DNA of 43,312 nucleotides from an uncultured Octadecabacter sp. (GTDB taxonomy: Bacteria; Pseudomonadota; Alphaproteobacteria; Rhodobacterales; Rhodobacteraceae), in contig CALAGN010000091.1 of assembly GCA_937891785.1 (NCBI GenBank), positions 1 to 43,312 on the forward strand, given 5' to 3'. Positions 17,194-26,560 of this stretch are shown piece after piece. Position numbers and translations under genes: made by a program. The notes under the pieces are model-generated. The model made no database searches, was not told where the DNA came from, and saw only the letters and a program-made list of their open reading frames with translations. Position 1 is the stretch's first letter. Every line of letters starts with the position of its first letter.

Positions 17194-18210
17194 TTAGCTA
17201 CAGATTCCCTGCAGGCTGATCCATTCGCCATCGTTCAGGATCGCAGGCGGTTCGATGCCTTGCATCGGATCGGCCTCTATCAGCCCAAGCGTAGATTCCC
17301 CTGACACATCCACCGCATAAGCGAACGGGGTCGATGGAATTTGCGCCGCTTCGAACAGCGGCAAAAGGTTGTCGTCTGATGGGCGCTGGGGCGGGGAAGC
17401 GATGAGAACCTCGGCATAGGCGCGCAGCGTATCAGCGCTTAGGTCACCCGTGGTCAGCAATTGGAATGTTGCGCGCAGGCCCGCAGCCTCAAGCAGTCGT
17501 GCGAGCGGGTCTTGCACCCGCAACTCGGCTACCGCCGCAATGGCATGACCGGCAACTGTGGCGGGGTCTTCGGTATCTTCGATCAGCGCGCGGTTCATAA
17601 CGATGATTCCGCCGGGCAGATAAAGCGCTTGTTGCACGCCACTTGGCACCACAACGATCTGCCCGCCTGCATCACGCCCCAAGGCGCGCTTTCGCAATTG
17701 ATCCAGCGCTTGTGTTCCCAGCGGGCTGCGACATGTCGGGCCTGTCACGCGCTGGATATGACCCAAGAGCGTGCCGCCAATCTCGGATCGTTTCACCGCA
17801 GGCACAACCGAGACTGTTTGCCGTATCAGCGCATCAGGAAGCCAGAATACCGCAAGTGCAACAACCGCTGTGACCGAGATAGCAAGCCCAAGGTAGCGCA
17901 ACCGTCGCGGCTTGGGGCGACGTCGTTCAATTGATATTCGCACCTTTTCGATGGCACCAATCATTGTGTCGTCGTCGATTTCAAGGGTCTCGGTGGCGTC
18001 AGGATCGGGGCTGAAAACAGCTGGATGCTGTCCTGCGTTGAGCCGTTCAATTGCGGACAGGGACCAATGCGTTAGCGCACGTCCGGCACTATCGGCGATG
18101 ACTAGCGTCGCATCACCAAAGGACACGATCACATCGCGACGCTGGGCGTCCGCTTCCGGGCGCCACAATCCACCGCTTTCCAGTCGTTCGAATTCCTTAA
18201 GTGCTGTCAT
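17194..18210 (-). CDS. Membrane-anchored protein resembling an inactive M48 peptidase
   Basis: A 338-residue protein. Residues 1-95 form a soluble N-terminal part, then a membrane helix (YLGLAISVTAVVALAVFWL, about 105-123), then a C-terminal part. That part has the order of an M48 zinc peptidase: LPGGIIVMNRALIEDTEDP followed by VAGHAIAAVAE, where real M48 enzymes have HExxH, and a late LLPLFEAAQIPSTPFA block like the M48 substrate-side helix. The HExxH site is lost (GHAIA), so no zinc catalysis is expected. It may act as a scaffold or regulator in the membrane. The M48 kinship is read from pattern only. It is convergent with the SPOR gene. Confidence 0.6.
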   Translation of the reverse strand: MTALKEFERLESGGLWRPEADAQRRDVIVSFGDATLVIADSAGRALTHWSLSAIERLNAGQHPAVFSPDPDATETLEIDDDTMIGAIEKVRISIERRRPKPRRLRYLGLAISVTAVVALAVFWLPDALIRQTVSVVPAVKRSEIGGTLLGHIQRVTGPTCRSPLGTQALDQLRKRALGRDAGGQIVVVPSGVQQALYLPGGIIVMNRALIEDTEDPATVAGHAIAAVAELRVQDPLARLLEAAGLRATFQLLTTGDLSADTLRAYAEVLIASPPQRPSDDNLLPLFEAAQIPSTPFAYAVDVSGESTLGLIEADPMQGIEPPAILNDGEWISLQGICS

Positions 18211-18342
18211 ATCGTGGGGCCTGCTCTGCCGCCGTTGTTTTGCGGTATCTTAGGGCAGGCGGACGCGAAATAATAGACGGTTCGACGAGCGGGTCGCTTT
18301 GATGCTAACTCAAACCCAATCCGCGACTGAAAGACCCTAAAA

Positions 18343-18789
18343 ATGCCCGTTATAATCCGCCCTGTCGCCCCAGATGATCGCACCGAGTGGGAGGTGCTCT
18401 ATCAAGGTTATGCCGATTTTTACGGTGTGACCCAGACCCCCGATATGCGTGCACGTGTGTGGGGCTGGTTGCACGATCCGGACCATGGAACCGAAGGGCT
18501 TGTGGCGGTGGGTGACGATGGCACCTTGCTGGGTCTCGCCCACTTTCGTGCCTTCGCGCGGCCCTTGGCTGCGGCCACCGGCGGATTTCTTGACGATATG
18601 TTCGTCAACCCTGATGCGCGCGGAGCACGTATCGGTGATGCTTTGATTGATGCCCTCAAGGCCGAGGCAGGCAATCGTGGCTGGAGCGTTCTTCGCTGGA
18701 TCACCGCCGAGGATAACGCCCGCGCCCGCCGTCTGTATGACCGGATCGCGACCCAAACCAAGTGGGTCACATACGATATTCCTCTCTAG
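18343..18789 (+). CDS. GNAT family N-acetyltransferase
   Basis: A 148-residue GNAT protein. The start IIRPVAPDDRTEWEVLYQGY is a usual GNAT N-terminus; the acetyl-CoA motif lies in DDMFVNPDARGARIGDALIDAL (about 86-107) and the final NARARRLYDRIATQT is the last helix. Substrate unknown. Its TAG stop overlaps the TAG of the convergent acyl-CoA ligase gene (shared CTAG at 18786-18789), leaving no intergenic space. Confidence 0.88.
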   Translation: MPVIIRPVAPDDRTEWEVLYQGYADFYGVTQTPDMRARVWGWLHDPDHGTEGLVAVGDDGTLLGLAHFRAFARPLAAATGGFLDDMFVNPDARGARIGDALIDALKAEAGNRGWSVLRWITAEDNARARRLYDRIATQTKWVTYDIPL

Positions 18790-20405
18790 CGCAGCAGCTT
18801 GCGCAATTCGAACTTCTGGATTTTCCCGGTCGAGGTTTTGGGAAGCTCTTGAAAGATCACCTTTTTGGGGCATTTGAACCCGGCAAGGCGTTCGCGGGCA
18901 AATGCGATCAGGCCGGCCTCGTCCACGCTGTGGCCGGTCTTGAGCTCGACAAAGGCGCAGGGCACTTCGCCCCATTTATCGTCTTGCATGGCGACCACGG
19001 CACAAAGGTTCACATCCGGGTGGTGCATCAGCGCTCCTTCAACTTCGACGCTGCTGATGTTTTCACCACCCGATATGATGATGTCCTTGGCGCGGTCGGC
19101 GATCTGCATGTGCCCGTCGGGATGCTGGATCGCCAAATCCTCGGAATGGAAATATCCACCTTTGAAGGCTTTGGCGGTCGCCTCGGGGTTCTTGAGATAC
19201 CCCTTCATGACAGAGTTCCCACGCATGACAATCTCACCCTGCGTTTTGCCGTCCATCAAGACCTGAACGCCGTTTTCATCCATCACGGTCACGTCTTCCA
19301 TCATCGGCATGGCCACGCCTTGGCGCGCCTGAATACTTGCCTGCTGATCGGCGGGCAGGGCATCCCAATTATCATTCCACAGGCATTCGGTGACATGGCC
19401 GTATGTTTCGGTCAGCCCGTAAACCTGCGTGACATTGAATCCCAGCTTGCTGATCGCGGCAAGTGTTGCTGCGGCGGGTGGCGCGCCTGCGGTGAATACC
19501 TCGACCGCGCGATCAAAGCTGCGCCGTGCGCTGTCGGGTGCGTTTACTAGCAGGTTGAGAACAATTGGCGCGCCGCCAAAATGGGTGACATCTTCGTCGG
19601 CAATCGCATCATAGATCGCGCCGGCTGTCACATCACGACAGCAGATTGCCGTGCCACCAATCACAGGCAGCATCCATGTGTGGTTCCAGCCGTTGCAGTG
19701 AAAAAGCGGCACGATTGTCAGGTAGCGCGGATGCAGCACCATGTGCCATGAAATCGGTGTGCCCATGGTCATGAGGTAAGCACCGCGATGGTGATAGACC
19801 ACGCCTTTGGGTCGCCCCGTGGTGCCGGATGTGTAGTTCAGCGCGAGGCTCTCCCATTCATCTTCCGGCATAATCCAGGCAAAATCTGGGTCACCAGTTT
19901 CAAGGAAGCTCTCGTAATCCATCTGTTCGCCGATTTCCGGCACGCCGGCCTCAATATCAGGCACTTCGATCACCAGTGGGGCAGTCCCTTCCATCAGATC
20001 AATCGCAGCCATGGTCAGGGGCAGAAACTGGCTGTCGGCGAGCACGACTTTGGCGCCACCGTGATCAAAAATATAAGCGATTGTGTCCGCATCCAACCGG
20101 ATATTGATCGTGTTCAGCACCGCCCCACAGGCAGGCACACCAAACGCCGCTTCGCATTGCGCAGGGATATTGGGCAGCAGCGTCGCGACAACATCACCAG
20201 ATGCAACGCCTGCCTTTTGCAGGGCAGACGCAAGCAGCGACACCCGCGCATGATACTGAGCGTAGGTGCGCCGCGTGCTGCCGTAAACCAGCGCCTCGTG
20301 ACCTGCAAAGATACGTGCGGCGCGCTGCAAATGGCTCAGCGGGGTCAGCGGCACATGATTTGCCGCACATTTGCCAAGGCCGACCTCGTCCTGCATCCAT
20401 CCCAT
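18786..20405 (-). CDS. Acyl-CoA ligase, DmdB-like (methylmercaptopropionate-CoA ligase candidate)
   Basis: A 539-residue ANL-superfamily ligase. The P-loop YTSGTTGRPKGV is at 191-202, the A5 block VYGLTETYGH near 330, and the catalytic Lys in PKTSTGKIQKFEL near 529. Length and blocks such as ALNYTSGTTGRPKGVVYHH and VPLFHCNGWNHTWM match the roseobacter enzymes described as DmdB, which activate 3-methylmercaptopropionate from DMSP breakdown, but the same group also activates medium-chain fatty acids. With no dmdA or dmdD nearby, the substrate stays open and no symbol is given. The start MGWMQDE has AAAGGGGGG upstream. It is divergent from the DMT transporter. Confidence 0.85.
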   Translation of the reverse strand: MGWMQDEVGLGKCAANHVPLTPLSHLQRAARIFAGHEALVYGSTRRTYAQYHARVSLLASALQKAGVASGDVVATLLPNIPAQCEAAFGVPACGAVLNTINIRLDADTIAYIFDHGGAKVVLADSQFLPLTMAAIDLMEGTAPLVIEVPDIEAGVPEIGEQMDYESFLETGDPDFAWIMPEDEWESLALNYTSGTTGRPKGVVYHHRGAYLMTMGTPISWHMVLHPRYLTIVPLFHCNGWNHTWMLPVIGGTAICCRDVTAGAIYDAIADEDVTHFGGAPIVLNLLVNAPDSARRSFDRAVEVFTAGAPPAAATLAAISKLGFNVTQVYGLTETYGHVTECLWNDNWDALPADQQASIQARQGVAMPMMEDVTVMDENGVQVLMDGKTQGEIVMRGNSVMKGYLKNPEATAKAFKGGYFHSEDLAIQHPDGHMQIADRAKDIIISGGENISSVEVEGALMHHPDVNLCAVVAMQDDKWGEVPCAFVELKTGHSVDEAGLIAFARERLAGFKCPKKVIFQELPKTSTGKIQKFELRKLLR

Positions 20406-20594
20406 CGCGTGCCCCCCTTTGGTGCCTGAATCACTGTGTTCGCGGCAAGACTAGCGCAGGTTTCCATCTTAGGGAAAAGAAATGTAAGACAATTGAACTG
20501 CGAATGAAATGCGAACTAGGCCGTGCGATGTCGTCTTTGGGATTGCAACGTGCGTCTGTGCTGGAGACACTCGCCCGAGCTCAAAGGGATAGAC

Positions 20595-21497
20595 ATGGCG
20601 CAGACGGAACCACTCAAGGCCACGATCTTCATCATAATTGGCATGATGGTACTGGGCCTGTCTGACAATTACGTGCGTATGATTTCCGCTGATGCGGGCC
20701 TGTGGCAGTTCCACGCGACCCGCGCGGCCATGGCTATTCCTATAATTATTGTCGGGTCGTTTCTGGGCCTTGGCGCGCTGCGCCCTTCTCGCCCATGGCC
20801 CGTTCTGGGGCGCAGCACCTTGATCGCACTTTCGATGTTGATCTATTTCGGCTGCCTTGCGTTTCTGCCCATCGGGGTGGTCGTTGCCGGGCTGTTTACG
20901 GCACCAATATTTGTTTTGTTGATCTCGGTTCTGTTTCGCGGTGAGCAAATCGGGCTCGTACGCTGGTTGGCAGTGGCGGCGGGGTTCATCGGGGCCTTGC
21001 TCGTGATCCAACCTGCCGAAGGATCGCTGACGGCACTGTCGTTCGTGCCAATCATCGCAGGTATCCTTTATGCCTGCGGGGCCGTCGCGACCCGCGCATG
21101 GTGCGAGGGTGAAGGTACGGCGGCGCTGGTGTTGGGGTTCTTTGGGGTGCTGGGCCTGTTGGGATTGCTGGGGCTGGGGGTGTTGGCGATCTGGCCGCAG
21201 CACGTTGCATTGGGCAATGACGGTTTCATCACGCGCGGTGCTGTGCCGATAACAGGCGATTTCTTGTTCTGGACGGCGGTGCAAGCCGTGGGCGCGATTG
21301 TCGGTATCGGCTGCCTGACCAAGGCATATCAGATCGGCGAGGCAAGCTTTGTGGCGATCAATGAATACTCCCTGATCGTGTTTGCGTCGTTCTGGGCCTA
21401 TGTGATCTGGGATGAAACGCTGGGCAGTCTGGCTATTGTCGGCATTATGCTGATCGCGGCGTCTGGCGTTGTGATTACATTGCGCGCGCGTCGCTAG
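20595..21497 (+). CDS. DMT superfamily (EamA) transporter
   Basis: A 300-residue membrane protein with ten hydrophobic segments in two EamA halves, as in drug/metabolite exporters. It begins MAQTEPLKATIFIIIGMMVLG, after AAAGGG at good spacing. A longer upstream reading frame is rejected because its residues are hydrophilic and unlike the family. The substrate cannot be named; related roseobacter genes are simply annotated as DMT transporters. A sulfotransferase gene starts 17 bases after its stop on the same strand. Confidence 0.88.
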   Translation: MAQTEPLKATIFIIIGMMVLGLSDNYVRMISADAGLWQFHATRAAMAIPIIIVGSFLGLGALRPSRPWPVLGRSTLIALSMLIYFGCLAFLPIGVVVAGLFTAPIFVLLISVLFRGEQIGLVRWLAVAAGFIGALLVIQPAEGSLTALSFVPIIAGILYACGAVATRAWCEGEGTAALVLGFFGVLGLLGLLGLGVLAIWPQHVALGNDGFITRGAVPITGDFLFWTAVQAVGAIVGIGCLTKAYQIGEASFVAINEYSLIVFASFWAYVIWDETLGSLAIVGIMLIAASGVVITLRARR

Positions 21498-21514
21498 CGC
21501 GTCACACTGAGCGC

Positions 21515-22171
21515 ATGATTATCTCGCGCGGTCGCCGCTATATCTTTGTGCATATCCCCAAAACGGGCGGGACGGCCATGGCGCTGGCGCTGGAACGCCG
21601 TGCGATGGCTAACGATATTCTGATTGGTGACACCCCCAAGGCAAAGCGGCGCAAAGGCCGCCTTAAGGATGTGCAAACGGCGGGGCGGCTGTGGAAACAT
21701 GCAACGCTGGCAGATGTCGAAGGCCTGTTGACGCGCGCGCAGATGGCCGAATTTATGACCTTCACACTGGTGCGCAATCCGTGGGATCGCGTAGTCAGTT
21801 ACTACCATTGGTTGCAAACGCAAGGGTTTGACCACCGGGCGGTGCGACTGGCCCAAGGCCAGTCATTTGCAGATTTCGTTGGCGATGCACAGACCCAAGC
21901 CAGCCTGCGCGCGGCGCCCTATGCCAGTTACATGCGGGACGGCGCGGGGCAGGAGCATTGCACCCATTTTGTGCGGCTCGAACACCTGACGACAGACCTT
22001 GCCCCGATCGCGCAACACCTTGGGTTTGAAATCGACATGACGCGCGCAAATACATCCGAGCGCCGCGCAGATTGGCACAGCTACTATGACGCCAAAACGG
22101 CCGCAATTATTGACGATGTATGCGCCGAGGATATCGCGCGTTTTGGATATTCTTTCGACGAATCGGCCTGA
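21515..22171 (+). CDS. Sulfotransferase family protein
   Basis: A 218-residue cytosolic-type sulfotransferase. The PAPS 5'-phosphosulfate loop HIPKTGGTAMALAL is at residues 13-26 and the 3'-phosphate block LVRNPWDRVVSYYHW near 87-101. The mature length is short but complete for this group, which resembles the Sulfotransfer_2 family that modifies sugars or polymers. The acceptor is unknown. It lies closely behind the DMT transporter, so they may be one transcript. A strong hairpin follows the stop. Confidence 0.85.
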   Translation: MIISRGRRYIFVHIPKTGGTAMALALERRAMANDILIGDTPKAKRRKGRLKDVQTAGRLWKHATLADVEGLLTRAQMAEFMTFTLVRNPWDRVVSYYHWLQTQGFDHRAVRLAQGQSFADFVGDAQTQASLRAAPYASYMRDGAGQEHCTHFVRLEHLTTDLAPIAQHLGFEIDMTRANTSERRADWHSYYDAKTAAIIDDVCAEDIARFGYSFDESA

Positions 22172-22190
22172 GTGCTTGGAAGTTTAGGCA

Positions 22191-22224
22191 AACCGCCTAC
22201 GGCCTGAAATGGCCATAGGCGGTT
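22191..22224. terminator. Bidirectional hairpin between convergent genes
   Basis: AACCGCCTACGGCC (22191-22204) pairs with GGCCATAGGCGGTT (22211-22224) around a 6-base loop, with one C/A mismatch in a 14-base stem. It sits 20 bases after the sulfotransferase stop and 34 bases after the fad gene end on the other strand. The T-run is weak on both sides. Confidence 0.65.
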
Positions 22225-22257
22225 CATATTTGTGCAAAGACTTTCAACAAAAGCCTG

Positions 22258-24453
22258 CTACGCCGCGTTTTTCTGCGCCCCGAACCGGCCATAGAACGTC
22301 TGACCCTTGGCTGCCATTTCTCGCAGCAGATCAGGTGTTGCGAACCGATCACCATAGCTTGCCGTCAATGCGTCACAGCGTTCCGCTGCATAGGGCGTGC
22401 CCAGCATATCGAGCCAGCTGAACGGACCACCCGACCACGGCGCAAAGCCCCAGCCAAGGATCGCGCCAACATCACCTTCGCGGATGTCTTCGAGCACGCC
22501 TTCTTCCAGTGCGCGCACGGCCTCAAGCACCTGCGCGAACAGCAAGCGGCGCTGCACTTCAATCAGGTCGGGCTGATCGTCAGAGGCTGGATACTTCGCC
22601 GCCAACCCCTCCCACAGATCGCCGCGTTTGCCCTTGTCGTCATAGGTAAAGAAACCCGCGTTGGCCTTGCGCCCCAGACGGCCTTCATCGGCCATCCAGA
22701 ACAGCACTTCGTCAACTTCGTCGTTGGGGTAATCAGCACCCATCGCCGCCTTGGTCGCCTTGGCAATCTTGACGCCCAGATCAATGCTGGTTTCGTCGGT
22801 CAATTGCAGCGGACCCAACGGCATGCCGACCAGTTTCGCGGCATTTTCGATCAGCACGGGGTTCACACCTTCGCGCAGCATCCGGATGCCTTCGTTGATA
22901 TAGGGAATGATGCAGCGGTTGGCGTAAAAGAACCGCTCGTCATTCACCACAATCGGCGTCTTGCGGATCTGGCGCACGAAATCCAGCGCTTTGGCCACGG
23001 CCACATCTCCGGTTGCTTTGCCTTTGATGATTTCCACCAGCAACATTTTATCGACGGGCGAGAAGAAGTGAATGCCAATGAACTGATCAGGACGGGCCGA
23101 TGCCTTGGCCAGTTCCGTGATCGGTAAGGTCGAGGTGTTGGAAGCAAAGATGCAATCCTTGCCGACAATTTCCTCGACGGCTTTGGTCACAGTCGCCTTG
23201 ATGCCCAAGTCCTCGAACACAGCCTCGACGATCAAATCACAGCCCTTGAGGGCCGCGTAGTCTGTGGTTGCGGTGATGCGGGATAGCGCGGCCTCTTTCT
23301 GTTCCACGGTCGCCTTTTTTCGGGAAATCCCCTTGTCGTAGTAATCCGACGTATAAGATTTTCCCTTGTCAGCAGCGTCCTGTTTCTGGTCCAGCAAGAC
23401 TACTTCGATACCTGCCTTGGCTGACACCAGCGCGATGCCTGCACCCATCATTCCAGCGCCCAAGACGCCGACTTTCTTGACGGTTTGGTCAGCCACATCG
23501 GGACGGTTGGCACCCTTTTCCAAAGCCTCTTTGTTGATGAACAAACTGCGGATCATCGCCTCACTGCTGGGGTTCAGCAACACATTAGTAAACCAGCGCG
23601 CCTCGATTTTTAGCGCGGTATCGAATGGTACCAATGCACCTTCATAGACCGCTGACAACAGTGCTTTAGCCGCCGGATAGACGCCCATCGTGTTGCCGTT
23701 GACCATCGCCGAAGCCCCGACAAACGTCATGAAACCAGCTGGATGATACGGCGCGCCGCCGGGCATTTTATATCCCTTTTCATCCCATGGTTTGACGATC
23801 GTGGGTTCAGACAGAACCCACGCCTTGGCCGCAGACATCAATTCATCAGCTGCAACGACTTCGTCGATCACGCCAGCCTGCATCGCCCGTTTGGGATCGT
23901 TCAGCTTGCCCTGCAACAATAGCGGCGATGCCGCCATCGCGCCCATCTTGCGTACAAGGCGGGTAGTGCCTCCCATGCCCGGAAAAATCCCGACCATAAT
24001 TTCCGGCAAGCCGATTTTAGCCTTGGGATTATCAGCGGCAAAAATCCGATGACACGCTAATGGAATTTCCAACCCTATTCCCAGGGCAGTGCCCGGCAGG
24101 GCAGCGGCAATTGGCTTGCCACCTTTGTTGGTCTTTGGCTCCATGCCCGCGCGCTCGATCTTGCGCAGGATGCCGTGGGATTTCATTAGGCCCTCGAACA
24201 GCCCCTTTGCCGGATTGTCGCCGGCGCTCGCCTTCATCTTGGCGATGATGTTCAGGTCCATGCCGCCCGCAAAGGTATCCTTGCCGGATGTGATGACAAC
24301 GCCTTTGACGGCATCATCCGCAAGGGCCTGATCAACCAGCGCGTCAAGATCATCCCAGCCTTCAAGGCTCAGGACGTTCATGGATTTGCCTTTGACATCC
24401 CAAGTAATAATAGCGACGCCATCAGCGTCAGTTTTCATTGTGAAATCCGTCAT
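22258..24453 (-). CDS. fadJ: Fused enoyl-CoA hydratase / 3-hydroxyacyl-CoA dehydrogenase
   Basis: A 731-residue beta-oxidation enzyme. Residues 1 to about 300 form a crotonase domain (GGMDLNIIAKMKA, GLEIPLACHRIFAADNPKAKIGLPE), hydrating trans-2-enoyl-CoA. From about 325 an NAD-binding 3-hydroxyacyl-CoA dehydrogenase follows (VGVLGAGMMGAGIALVSAKAG), with the catalytic His in IGIHFFSPVDKMLLVEI and two C-terminal 3HCDH helical domains. The layout fits FadB or FadJ; the symbol is chosen because the enzyme is encoded with a thiolase, but the two cannot be told apart here. It is the last gene of a minus-strand operon, 11 bases after fadA. Confidence 0.9.
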   Translation of the reverse strand: MTDFTMKTDADGVAIITWDVKGKSMNVLSLEGWDDLDALVDQALADDAVKGVVITSGKDTFAGGMDLNIIAKMKASAGDNPAKGLFEGLMKSHGILRKIERAGMEPKTNKGGKPIAAALPGTALGIGLEIPLACHRIFAADNPKAKIGLPEIMVGIFPGMGGTTRLVRKMGAMAASPLLLQGKLNDPKRAMQAGVIDEVVAADELMSAAKAWVLSEPTIVKPWDEKGYKMPGGAPYHPAGFMTFVGASAMVNGNTMGVYPAAKALLSAVYEGALVPFDTALKIEARWFTNVLLNPSSEAMIRSLFINKEALEKGANRPDVADQTVKKVGVLGAGMMGAGIALVSAKAGIEVVLLDQKQDAADKGKSYTSDYYDKGISRKKATVEQKEAALSRITATTDYAALKGCDLIVEAVFEDLGIKATVTKAVEEIVGKDCIFASNTSTLPITELAKASARPDQFIGIHFFSPVDKMLLVEIIKGKATGDVAVAKALDFVRQIRKTPIVVNDERFFYANRCIIPYINEGIRMLREGVNPVLIENAAKLVGMPLGPLQLTDETSIDLGVKIAKATKAAMGADYPNDEVDEVLFWMADEGRLGRKANAGFFTYDDKGKRGDLWEGLAAKYPASDDQPDLIEVQRRLLFAQVLEAVRALEEGVLEDIREGDVGAILGWGFAPWSGGPFSWLDMLGTPYAAERCDALTASYGDRFATPDLLREMAAKGQTFYGRFGAQKNAA

Positions 24454-24464
24454 TTATCTGATCC

Positions 24465-25676
24465 TCACACGCGTTCAATGATTGTGGCTGCACCCATGCC
24501 GGAGGCAATGCAGAGTGTGGCAAGGCCGACCTCTTTGTCGCTGCGTTCAAGCTCGTCCAGCAAGGTACCGATGATGATCGCACCCGTCGCCCCAAGTGGG
24601 TGGCCCATGGCGATGGACCCGCCGTTAACGTTCACCAGTGACGGATCGACGTTAAACGCCTGCATGAAACGCAACACGACCGAGGCAAAGGCCTCGTTCA
24701 CTTCAAACAGATCAATGTCGCCAATCGCCATGCCCGCATCGGCCAAAATCTTATGTGTCACAGGCACGGGGCCGGTCAGCATGATGGTTGGGTCGGTGCC
24801 GATCTTGGCGGTCTGACGGATGCGGGCGCGCGGCTTGATGCCATGTTTGTCGCCCCATTCCTTGGATGCCACCAACACGCCCGCAGCACCATCGACGATA
24901 CCGGACGAATTGCCCGCATGGTGGATGTGGTTGATGTACGCCAGATGCGGATATTTCATCAGCGCGATCTTATCAAAACCGGGCATCACTTCACCCATAT
25001 CCTTGAAGGCTGGCTTCAGCGCGCCAAGGCTTTGCATGTCGGTGCCGGGGCGCATGTATTCGTCATGGCCCAGAATTTCGAGACCATTCTGATCGCGCAC
25101 AGCAACGATGGATTTGGCAAAACGGTTGTCGTCCCATGCCGCCTTGGCGCGCTTCTGGGATTCAACTGCCAACTGGTCGGCATCATCACGCGTAAAGCCA
25201 TATTCTGTCGCGATAATATCAGCTGAAATGCCTTGCGGCACAAAATAGGTTTCCATGGCAATCGACGGATCAACAGCAATCGCCGCCCCGTCGCTGCCCA
25301 TCGCCACGCGGCCCATCATCTCGACACCACCGGCGATATAGGCCTCGCCTGCGCCGCCTTTGACTTGGTTAGCCGCTAAATTCACCGCCTCCATTCCCGA
25401 GGCACAAAAGCGGTTGATTGCCAGACCGGGGATGCGTTCATCAAGGTTGGATGCCAGCACTGCGGTGCGGGCCAAACATCCGCCCTGTTCACCGACTTGG
25501 GTGACATTGCCCCAGATCACATCCTCAACGGCGTGACCTTCCAGATTGTTGCGATCCTTGAGCGCGTTCAGCACACCCGCAGACAGGCGCGCCGATGTGA
25601 CTTCGTGCAGGCTGCCATCTTGGCGACCTTTACCCCGCGGCGTGCGCACGGCGTCATAGATATAAGCTTCAGTCAT
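24465..25676 (-). CDS. fadA: Acetyl-CoA C-acyltransferase (thiolase)
   Basis: A 403-residue thiolase. The acyl-binding Cys is at about 91 in NRFCASGMEAV; the C-terminal catalytic blocks are NVNGGSIAMGHPLGATGA and LCIASGMGAA with the second active Cys. It cleaves 3-ketoacyl-CoA with CoA and pairs with the hydratase/dehydrogenase encoded directly downstream. GGAGG precedes the ATG. The first bases overlap the end of the GST-like gene. Confidence 0.9.
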   Translation of the reverse strand: MTEAYIYDAVRTPRGKGRQDGSLHEVTSARLSAGVLNALKDRNNLEGHAVEDVIWGNVTQVGEQGGCLARTAVLASNLDERIPGLAINRFCASGMEAVNLAANQVKGGAGEAYIAGGVEMMGRVAMGSDGAAIAVDPSIAMETYFVPQGISADIIATEYGFTRDDADQLAVESQKRAKAAWDDNRFAKSIVAVRDQNGLEILGHDEYMRPGTDMQSLGALKPAFKDMGEVMPGFDKIALMKYPHLAYINHIHHAGNSSGIVDGAAGVLVASKEWGDKHGIKPRARIRQTAKIGTDPTIMLTGPVPVTHKILADAGMAIGDIDLFEVNEAFASVVLRFMQAFNVDPSLVNVNGGSIAMGHPLGATGAIIIGTLLDELERSDKEVGLATLCIASGMGAATIIERV

Positions 25677-26322
25677 GGGATTCCTCCGATTGGGCGCGGT
25701 CAGCAGGGCTACCGGGCATCAGGTCATAGGGAAGGGCGAAATGGGGAAGGGCCGCAATCTGGTCAAGCCAGCGGTCGATGTTGGGATATGCGGCGCGCTC
25801 GAATGTGAATTCTTCGGGGTAAAACAGATATCCGGCACAGGCGATGTCAGCGATGGTCACGACTTCAGATGCCAGCCAGTAGTTGTCAGCCAAATGGGTT
25901 TCCATGATTTTCAGCGCACCGTGCAAACGGGCCGACATAAAGGCGATGACATCAGCGTTGCGCTTGTCTTCGGGCAGGAAATTCATCTGGAACCGCAAGG
26001 CACCTGCAACACCGCTGACCTTGTGATTGTCAAAGAACATCCAGCGTAGGACCTCGCGGCGTTCGGCCGCGGATTTACCACCAAGGCTGCCGGTCTTGGA
26101 ACTGATGTAATCCTGTATGACTCCCGATTGTGTCAGGACCAAATCACCGTCTTCCATAACAGGCACTTCGCCCATGATGTTGAGGTCGCGAAATTCGGGC
26201 GACCGGGTCGCGCCGTTAAAAAAGTCAACAAAAACGGGGGTCCATTCGCTCTCGGTCAGGGCCAGCGTCAGCGCGGCCTTGTAGGCGTTTCCGCTTTCGC
26301 CAAAGCAATGCAGCTTGATCAT
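25669..26322 (-). CDS. Glutathione S-transferase family protein
   Basis: A 217-residue GST fold. The N-terminal thioredoxin-like domain starts MIKLHCFGESGNAYKAALTL and has the cis-Pro in MGEVPVMEDGDLVLTQSGVI; the C-terminal helical domain follows from about 90. The usual active Ser/Cys position holds GESGNAYK, so a Ser may serve. ATG 26322 is used because GGGAGGGGG lies before it and MIKLHCF is the family start; a longer frame is not supported. It opens the GST-fadA-fadJ operon, whose upstream region carries the inverted element described at 26323-26560. Confidence 0.85.
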   Translation of the reverse strand: MIKLHCFGESGNAYKAALTLALTESEWTPVFVDFFNGATRSPEFRDLNIMGEVPVMEDGDLVLTQSGVIQDYISSKTGSLGGKSAAERREVLRWMFFDNHKVSGVAGALRFQMNFLPEDKRNADVIAFMSARLHGALKIMETHLADNYWLASEVVTIADIACAGYLFYPEEFTFERAAYPNIDRWLDQIAALPHFALPYDLMPGSPADRAQSEESHD

Positions 26323-26560
26323 GTTGTGACCCCCTCCCAAGGGCGTGCCCGCGGTGAATGCGGAAATTTGGATATTTTTGGCAAGATGAGTGTTGGTGCG
26401 GTGATCTTAAATCGACGTTAACCCATTCTTGCCAATCTTTTTGTGCGGTATAGGCTGGCAAGCCGATGACCGTGCAAGGTGAGGTTGCTCAGTGACCTGA
26501 CTGGGCAAGATGGGCAGCAGTCTCATCTTGCCCAAAATATCCCAGCCGGAGGCATCCCAC
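26323..26560. repeat. Inverted intergenic elements upstream of the GST-fadA-fadJ operon
   Basis: A 21-base element GGATATTTTTGGCAAGATGA(G) at 26370-26390 recurs in opposite orientation at 26522-26542 with one mismatch. The second copy is joined to GCCTCCGGC (26543-26558, minus strand), like the element at 5424. A 10-base perfect hairpin GGGCAAGATG / CATCTTGCCC lies at 26503-26512 and 26524-26533, and TTGGCAAGA (26378-26386) pairs with TCTTGCCAA (26427-26435), followed by TCTTTTT. The copy at 26522-26558 is just after the 70-residue gene and could terminate it. Confidence 0.55.
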
